Of a DNA stretch of 64,000 nt, positions 58,306-64,000 are shown piece by piece. The DNA lies in assembly GCF_030238365.1 (NCBI RefSeq), contig NZ_JASSOT010000054.1, forward strand, positions 1 to 64,000, given 5' to 3'. Position 1 is the first letter of the stretch. Each line of letters begins with the position of its first letter. A model generated the notes under the pieces. The model was not told the origin of the DNA. It ran no database searches and worked only from the letters and a program-made list of their open reading frames with translations. The DNA comes from Lelliottia wanjuensis (lineage in GTDB: Bacteria; Pseudomonadota; Gammaproteobacteria; Enterobacterales; Enterobacteriaceae). Both the position numbers and the translations under genes were made by a program.

Positions 58306-58581
58306 TTATCGATAGATATCTGCGCTGACATGCATGTTGCCGTTGCTACCGGGCTCGCGGGTCAATATTACGTGGTAATACTGTGCGCCCTGTGCATCGG
58401 TCTCTTCATTCAGCGCCTGATCTGCTTCACTTTCGGTGGCGAAATTATGGTTTATGTAAATGACACCTAAGCTCTGCACATCATCCATATTTCTGGCCTG
58501 TCGACCGTCGATCTTGATGGCTGCCATCGCGTTTGCACTGAGCAAAAGCGCAGCCAGAATGGCTATTACGATTTTTTTCAT
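58306..58581 (-). CDS. yjfY: DUF1471 periplasmic protein YjfY
   Basis: A 91-residue secreted protein. The signal peptide ends around NAMA (residue 20), and the body reads NMDDVQSLGVIYINHNFATESEA with the typical YYHVIL and ending SADIYR. It matches E. coli YjfY, found in the same place. Like YjfN and BsmA in this window it belongs to the YhcN/DUF1471 family. Function is unknown. Confidence 0.9.
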   Translation of the reverse strand: MKKIVIAILAALLLSANAMAAIKIDGRQARNMDDVQSLGVIYINHNFATESEADQALNEETDAQGAQYYHVILTREPGSNGNMHVSADIYR

Positions 58582-58795
58582 GATATGCGCTCCACGACTG
58601 CGTGCTGTGTGACGGTTTTTCCTCTCCTTTTCACCGGGGATAGGGTCTGATTAAAGTGTAATCGCTAATAGTGTGGCGAATGGCGACCATTTCTGATGCT
58701 GTTGTTCAAAAAAGTCGCGCTTTTCGATGTGTCTAATTTTAAATCATCTACTTAGACCCGCTTCACGGTTTGTGCGAATTATTTGTGCAATCAGC

Positions 58796-58824
58796 TTGAG
58801 TTTTTGGGGGTTCGCAATTAGAAT
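58796..58824 (+). promoter_or_regulatory. Promoter of rpsF-priB-rpsR-rplI
   Basis: TTGAGT (-35) and TAGAAT (-10) are 17 nt apart, followed by GACGCGTC. The element is 100 nt upstream of rpsF and is the best sigma-70 match in the gap. Confidence 0.75.
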
Positions 58825-58840
58825 GACGCGTCAATTTTTC

Positions 58841-59319
<479 letters not shown>

Positions 59320-59325
59320 TTTCTG

Positions 59326-59872
<547 letters not shown>

Positions 59873-59901
59873 TCGGGCACGGTCCATTAATACGACTTTA
59901 A

Positions 59902-60363
<462 letters not shown>

Positions 60364-60388
60364 TTTTTTACTCTGTTAGCGTTTGAAG

Positions 60389-60415
60389 CGCCGGCCTTGT
60401 GCCGGCGTTTTGTTT
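60389..60415 (+). terminator. Terminator of the rpsF-rplI operon
   Basis: CGCCGGC pairs with GCCGGCG around CTTGT, followed by TTTTGTTTTTT. It begins 26 nt after rplI. Confidence 0.93.
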
Positions 60416-60516
60416 TTTAAGCCCCGCCAAAATCACACCCTGCATCTTGTATGGTAGCTATTCCCGTCGCATTCCCTGATAATAAATGAAACGCCATTTT
60501 ATCTCTGAGATTTGCT

Positions 60517-61452
60517 ATGGACGCCCCTCAACCCGTATCCCTGTTTGCCCGTAAGAAAATCGCCTACGCCAGCGCCACGCTCTGCTGCCTGTTGTGGGGA
60601 AGCTCTTATCCGGCGATCAAAAGCGGCTACGAACTTTTCCAGATTGCCACCGACGATATTCCGTCGAAAGTGGTCTTCGCTGGCTACCGTTTTCTCTTCG
60701 CCGGTCTGATATTGCTGATGTTTGCCCTCGCCCAGCGCAAGCCCATTGCCCGGCTCACGCCACGGCAGTTTGGACAGCTGACGCTGCTGGGCCTGACCCA
60801 AACGTCAATCCAGTACGTTTTTTTCTATGTGGGTCTCGCGTACACCACAGGCGTGAAAGGCTCGATCATGAACGCGACCGGGACCTTCTTCAGCGTGCTG
60901 CTGGCGCACTTTATCTATCAGAACGACAAGCTCAGCTATAACAAAACCATCGGCTGTATTCTCGGCTTTGCGGGCGTGATGCTGGTGAACTTCAACAGCG
61001 GATTGATGGATTTCCACTTTGTCTGGAAGGGCGACGGTTTTGTGGTACTGGCGGCGTTTATTCTCTCTGCCGCTACGCTGTACGGAAAACGGATTTCGCA
61101 AACCGTCGACCCGACGGTGATGACCGGCTGGCAGTTAGCCATTGGCGGGCTGGCGCTGGTGGTGGGAGGCTACTCGACAGGCGGAACGCTGGAAGTGCAC
61201 AGCACGGCGGCGGTGACAGTGCTCGGCTACCTGACGCTGCTGTCGTCCGTGGCCTTTGCCCTCTGGAGTATGCTGCTCAAAGTGAACCGCGTTAGCATGA
61301 TTGCCCCGTTCAACTTTGTTATTCCCGTAGCCGGTACCGTGCTGTCGGCCATTTTCCTTGGGGAAAACATTCTGGACATCAAATACGCTATCGCGCTGGT
61401 GCTGGTCTGCTCGGGGATCTGGTGGGTGAATAAGGCGAAAAAAAGCGTCTGA
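60517..61452 (+). CDS. DMT-superfamily permease (EamA type)
   Basis: A 311-residue, ten-helix drug/metabolite transporter with two EamA repeats. The first begins near residue 17 (ATLCCLLWGSSYPAIKSGYE), the second near 165 (FVVLAAFILSAATLYGKRI). Such proteins usually export metabolites. The substrate is unknown. E. coli K-12 carries other genes (yjfZ, ytfA) between rplI and ytfB, so this is a lineage-specific gene. No regulator is adjacent. Confidence 0.85.
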   Translation: MDAPQPVSLFARKKIAYASATLCCLLWGSSYPAIKSGYELFQIATDDIPSKVVFAGYRFLFAGLILLMFALAQRKPIARLTPRQFGQLTLLGLTQTSIQYVFFYVGLAYTTGVKGSIMNATGTFFSVLLAHFIYQNDKLSYNKTIGCILGFAGVMLVNFNSGLMDFHFVWKGDGFVVLAAFILSAATLYGKRISQTVDPTVMTGWQLAIGGLALVVGGYSTGGTLEVHSTAAVTVLGYLTLLSSVAFALWSMLLKVNRVSMIAPFNFVIPVAGTVLSAIFLGENILDIKYAIALVLVCSGIWWVNKAKKSV

Positions 61453-61458
61453 TGTGAA

Positions 61459-61480
61459 CGCCCGGTCAGCGCGACCGGGC
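61459..61480. terminator. Hairpin between the DMT permease and ytfB
   Basis: GCCCGGTC pairs with GACCGGGC around AGCGC. It lies between two converging genes and probably acts on both, though it lacks a strong U-run. Confidence 0.6.
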
Positions 61481-61487
61481 ACTTCGG

Positions 61488-62132
61488 TTATTTCACGCGC
61501 ATAAAGTTGCCGTTTTGCTCACGCATAAACAGCACCTGCTGCCCGTTTCCGGTATCAATCGTCAGGCCCGTCACGACGCCGTTGGCGTTCTGGCGAATCT
61601 GCACCATCTGGCCATTCTGCAAGTTACTGAGGGGTTTTCCTTCGCCTTCTACCTGCGCCATCGCATAGACATCGGTCGGCGGCAGATTATGGTCGCGGAA
61701 CAGCTGCGCCATGGTTTTACCCGGCTCGACGCGGTAGGCGCGCCACTGCTGATCAATCCCTGGCGGCTGTTGCACCTGGGACCGAACGGGCGCGGCGGCT
61801 TGTTCCTGCGGCTGCTCTTCCTGAACCGGTTCCGGGGAGACCGGCGCGACTTGATCCGGGTCGTTTGACGGCGTGACCAGCTGCGTCTGCATTGGCTGTT
61901 GATCCGGCTGCGGCCGGGACTGCGACTGAATGTCCAGCTGCGCGTTGCGGCTCACGGGCTGCGCATCGCTGCTGTCATCGCCAGAAGGAAGCAGGAATCC
62001 GATCACCACCACCAGCGCGGCAATAATAATGCCCCGGCGGTGCAGCGGCGGCAGCGGATCCATGATGCGAAAATTGTCCGGCGCATGCCAGATTTTCTCC
62101 AGGGTAGGTTTCAGTTCAAATCGCCCGGGCAT
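61488..62132 (-). CDS. ytfB: Cell-division-associated LysM-like protein YtfB (OapA family)
   Basis: A 214-residue inner-membrane protein. A cytoplasmic start (MPGRFELKPTLEKIWHAPDN) is followed by one membrane helix near residues 33-48 and a proline- and glutamine-rich linker. The C-terminal OapA/LysM-like domain reads YRVEPGKTMAQLFRDHNLP, near residue 133. E. coli YtfB (212) affects cell division and binds glycans. ATG 62132 has GGAGGAG upstream and gives the E. coli N-terminus. Confidence 0.92.
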   Translation of the reverse strand: MPGRFELKPTLEKIWHAPDNFRIMDPLPPLHRRGIIIAALVVVIGFLLPSGDDSSDAQPVSRNAQLDIQSQSRPQPDQQPMQTQLVTPSNDPDQVAPVSPEPVQEEQPQEQAAAPVRSQVQQPPGIDQQWRAYRVEPGKTMAQLFRDHNLPPTDVYAMAQVEGEGKPLSNLQNGQMVQIRQNANGVVTGLTIDTGNGQQVLFMREQNGNFMRVK

Positions 62133-62365
62133 GGCTCTCCTCCTGCTCCGCATCATTATAATCCTGTCCTGAGAAGTATAGTCTGCTAACTGCCTGAATG
62201 GCGTAGTAAACCCGACTCGTGTGACTCATGTTTAGGAAAACACCTGGTCGCCCCTATTGTTTCTGTTTCGCCGCAGTTTGTCATCTTAACTTAAGACAAA
62301 GTTTTACCCATAAGGGCGTGGCTGATATGCTGCCCGCTACTTTAAATGTGATGGAAGGAAAACCC

Positions 62366-62986
62366 ATGACCACCCCGACTTTTGACACTATCGAAGCGCA
62401 GGCAAGCTACGGTATCGGTTTGCAGGTAGGACAGCAGCTGAGCGAATCCGGCCTGGAAGGACTGTTACCTGAAGCACTGGTGGCGGGTATCGCTGACGCG
62501 CTGGAAGGCAAACATCCGGCTGTACCGGTAGACGTTGTGCACCGCGCACTGCGTGAAGTTCATGAGCGTGCAGATGCCGTTCGTCGCGAGCGTTTCGAAG
62601 AAATGGCCGCTGAAGGCGTGAAATACCTGGAAGAAAACCGTGAGAAAGAGGGCGTGAACAGCACCGAATCCGGTCTGCAGTTCCGCGTGATCACTCAGGG
62701 CGAAGGCGCCATCCCGGCTCGCACTAACCACGTGCGCGTGCACTACACCGGCAAACTGATCGACGGCACCGTGTTCGATAGCTCCGTGGCGCGCGGTGAA
62801 CCGGCTGAATTCCCGGTCAACGGCGTGATCCCAGGTTGGATCGAAGCGCTGACCCTGATGCCGGTCGGTTCCAAATGGGAACTGACTATCCCGCAGAACC
62901 TGGCTTACGGCGAGCGTGGCGCTGGCGCGTCCATCCCGCCATTCAGCACCCTGGTGTTTGAAGTCGAGCTGCTGGAAATCCTGTAA
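62366..62986 (+). CDS. fklB: FKBP-type peptidyl-prolyl isomerase FklB (FKBP22)
   Basis: FklB accelerates proline isomerisation. The 206-residue protein equals E. coli. An N-terminal helical dimerisation part (residues about 1-85) is followed by the FKBP domain ([18 protein letters not shown] near 120; [19 protein letters not shown] near 148). The ATG at 62366 follows GGAAGGAAAA. No signal peptide is seen, so it is cytoplasmic. Confidence 0.96.
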   Translation: MTTPTFDTIEAQASYGIGLQVGQQLSESGLEGLLPEALVAGIADALEGKHPAVPVDVVHRALREVHERADAVRRERFEEMAAEGVKYLEENREKEGVNSTESGLQFRVITQGEGAIPARTNHVRVHYTGKLIDGTVFDSSVARGEPAEFPVNGVIPGWIEALTLMPVGSKWELTIPQNLAYGERGAGASIPPFSTLVFEVELLEIL

Positions 62987-63295
62987 TCGGCATACGCATT
63001 TCCTCTCCCGCTGCGGGAGAGGAAGTAGTGAGAAAACCTATAGTTACGCCGATATCAACATTTAATCTTGCAAACAGCCGAGTTGCGTGTATTTTTGTGA
63101 GCTGTTTCGCGTTGTATGAGTGATATGACACTCACTTTAAACATATTATTAACATAATATCTATTTCATAGTATTCATCCCGCCGATTCTTACCTACTAT
63201 CGATGAGTCCTTTTACGGGGACCGTCATGTATTGACGTATTTAAAGGCCAGAAGAGCCTTAACAACACAGACAGGCACAAACAGGAAAAAATCAC
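62987..63295. other. Intergenic region upstream of cycA
   Basis: This 309-nt gap begins with a short repeat hairpin and is then AT-rich. It should hold the cycA promoter and leader. In E. coli the cycA leader is a target of the small RNA GcvB. I could not pin a promoter, and I see no small gene. Confidence 0.4.
63002..63022. repeat. Short palindrome (ccctctccc family), copy D
   Basis: CCTCTCCCG-CTG-CGGGAGAGG is a perfect 9-bp inverted repeat 15 nt after fklB. It is the core of the repeat at 12819, 22758 and 45829 without the flanking CCCTCACCC. It may also serve as the fklB terminator. Confidence 0.6.
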
Positions 63296-64000
63296 ATGGT
63301 AGATCAGGTAAAAGTCGTTGCCGACGAAGAGGCATCGTCTGAACAGTCGCTACGGCGCAATCTCACAAACCGTCATATTCAGCTTATCGCCATTGGCGGT
63401 GCAATCGGCACGGGGCTGTTCATGGGGTCAGGCAAAACCATCAGCCTTGCCGGACCGTCGATCATCTTCGTCTATATGATCATCGGTTTTATGTTGTTCT
63501 TCGTGATGCGGGCAATGGGTGAATTGCTGCTCTCGAATCTCGAATACAAATCCTTCAGCGACTTCGCCTCCGACCTGCTCGGACCGTGGGCGGGATACTT
63601 TACCGGCTGGACCTACTGGTTCTGCTGGGTGGTCACCGGTATGGCTGACGTCGTTGCCATCACTGCTTACGCGCAGTTCTGGTTCCCCGGCCTTTCCGAC
63701 TGGGTGGCGTCCCTTGCGGTGATTGTTCTGCTGCTGAGCCTCAACCTCGCCACCGTGAAAATGTTCGGTGAGATGGAGTTCTGGTTCGCGATGATTAAAA
63801 TCGTCGCTATCGTTGGGCTGATTGTCGTGGGCCTGGTGATGGTGCTGACGCACTTCCAGTCACCGACCGGCGTGCAGGCTTCCTTTACGCACCTGTGGAA
63901 TGACGGCGGCTGGTTCCCGAAAGGGCTGAGCGGCTTCTTCGCGGGCTTCCAGATTGCGGTCTTCGCCTTCGTGGGCATCGAGCTGGTGGGCACCACCGCG
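63296..64000 (+). CDS. cycA: D-alanine/D-serine/glycine permease CycA (5' part)
   Basis: The first 235 codons of an amino-acid permease run off the window end without a stop. The APC-family first-helix motif IQLIAIGGAIGTGLFMGSG lies near residue 28. The sequence matches E. coli CycA, which imports glycine, D-alanine, D-serine and D-cycloserine. About half the protein (470 residues in E. coli) is present. ACAGGAAA precedes the ATG. It follows fklB as in E. coli. Confidence 0.95.
   Translation, partial: MVDQVKVVADEEASSEQSLRRNLTNRHIQLIAIGGAIGTGLFMGSGKTISLAGPSIIFVYMIIGFMLFFVMRAMGELLLSNLEYKSFSDFASDLLGPWAGYFTGWTYWFCWVVTGMADVVAITAYAQFWFPGLSDWVASLAVIVLLLSLNLATVKMFGEMEFWFAMIKIVAIVGLIVVGLVMVLTHFQSPTGVQASFTHLWNDGGWFPKGLSGFFAGFQIAVFAFVGIELVGTTA

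Overview
The window is a chromosomal segment from a member of the Enterobacteriaceae, closest in feel to the Enterobacter/Lelliottia/Citrobacter group. Nearly every gene can be matched by product, length and order to the region of the Escherichia coli K-12 map around 94-95 min, from pheU and dsbD to cycA. The match rests on recalled protein sequences and gene order, not on a search. ERIC elements, REP/BIME repeats and short 'ccctctccc' palindromes support the family placement. The AmpC reads like the ACT/MIR class of Enterobacter, but the exact species cannot be fixed.

Layout. 1-700: 3' end of a 23S rRNA gene, 5S rRNA, terminator, then a tRNA-Phe on the other strand. 866-2338: an AraC-type regulator with a LysE/RhtB exporter, probably accessory. 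2335-10034: yjdC, dsbD, cutA, dcuA, aspA, fxsA and yjeH (redox, C4-dicarboxylate and amino-acid transport). 10104-15116: groSL under a sigma-32 promoter, yjeI, epmB/efp, entericidins ecnA and ecnB. 15168-22715: an orphan LuxR-type regulator, gdx behind a guanidine-II riboswitch, blc, ampC, frdABCD and epmA. 22828-30836: mscM-psd, rsgA, orn, three tRNA-Gly genes, a datA-like DnaA-box cluster, queG. 30835-46622: nnrD-tsaE-amiB-mutL-miaA-hfq-hflX-hflK-hflC, yjeT, purA, nsrR-rnr-rlmB. 46772-51530: an MFS symporter, aidB, yjfN, bsmA, yjfP. 51527-58226: the L-ascorbate regulon ulaR, ulaG and ulaABCDEF. 58306-64000: yjfY, rpsF-priB-rpsR-rplI, a DMT permease, ytfB, fklB and the start of cycA.

Functional links. 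EpmA and EpmB both modify EF-P, and all three genes are here. DcuA, AspA and FrdABCD form the anaerobic aspartate-to-fumarate-to-succinate respiratory route. MscM and Psd form one operon for envelope and membrane lipid functions. The mutL-hfq-hfl superoperon covers repair, tRNA modification, RNA chaperoning and FtsH control. The ula genes carry ascorbate from PTS uptake to D-xylulose 5-phosphate.

No convincing undescribed multi-gene system was found. The items that best repay a second look are the datA-like locus beside the tRNA-Gly genes, ampC without ampR but with an E. coli-type promoter and attenuator, the orphan LuxR gene beside ecnB, a perfect 13-bp inverted repeat upstream of ulaA, and the divergent queG/nnrD start codons that overlap.
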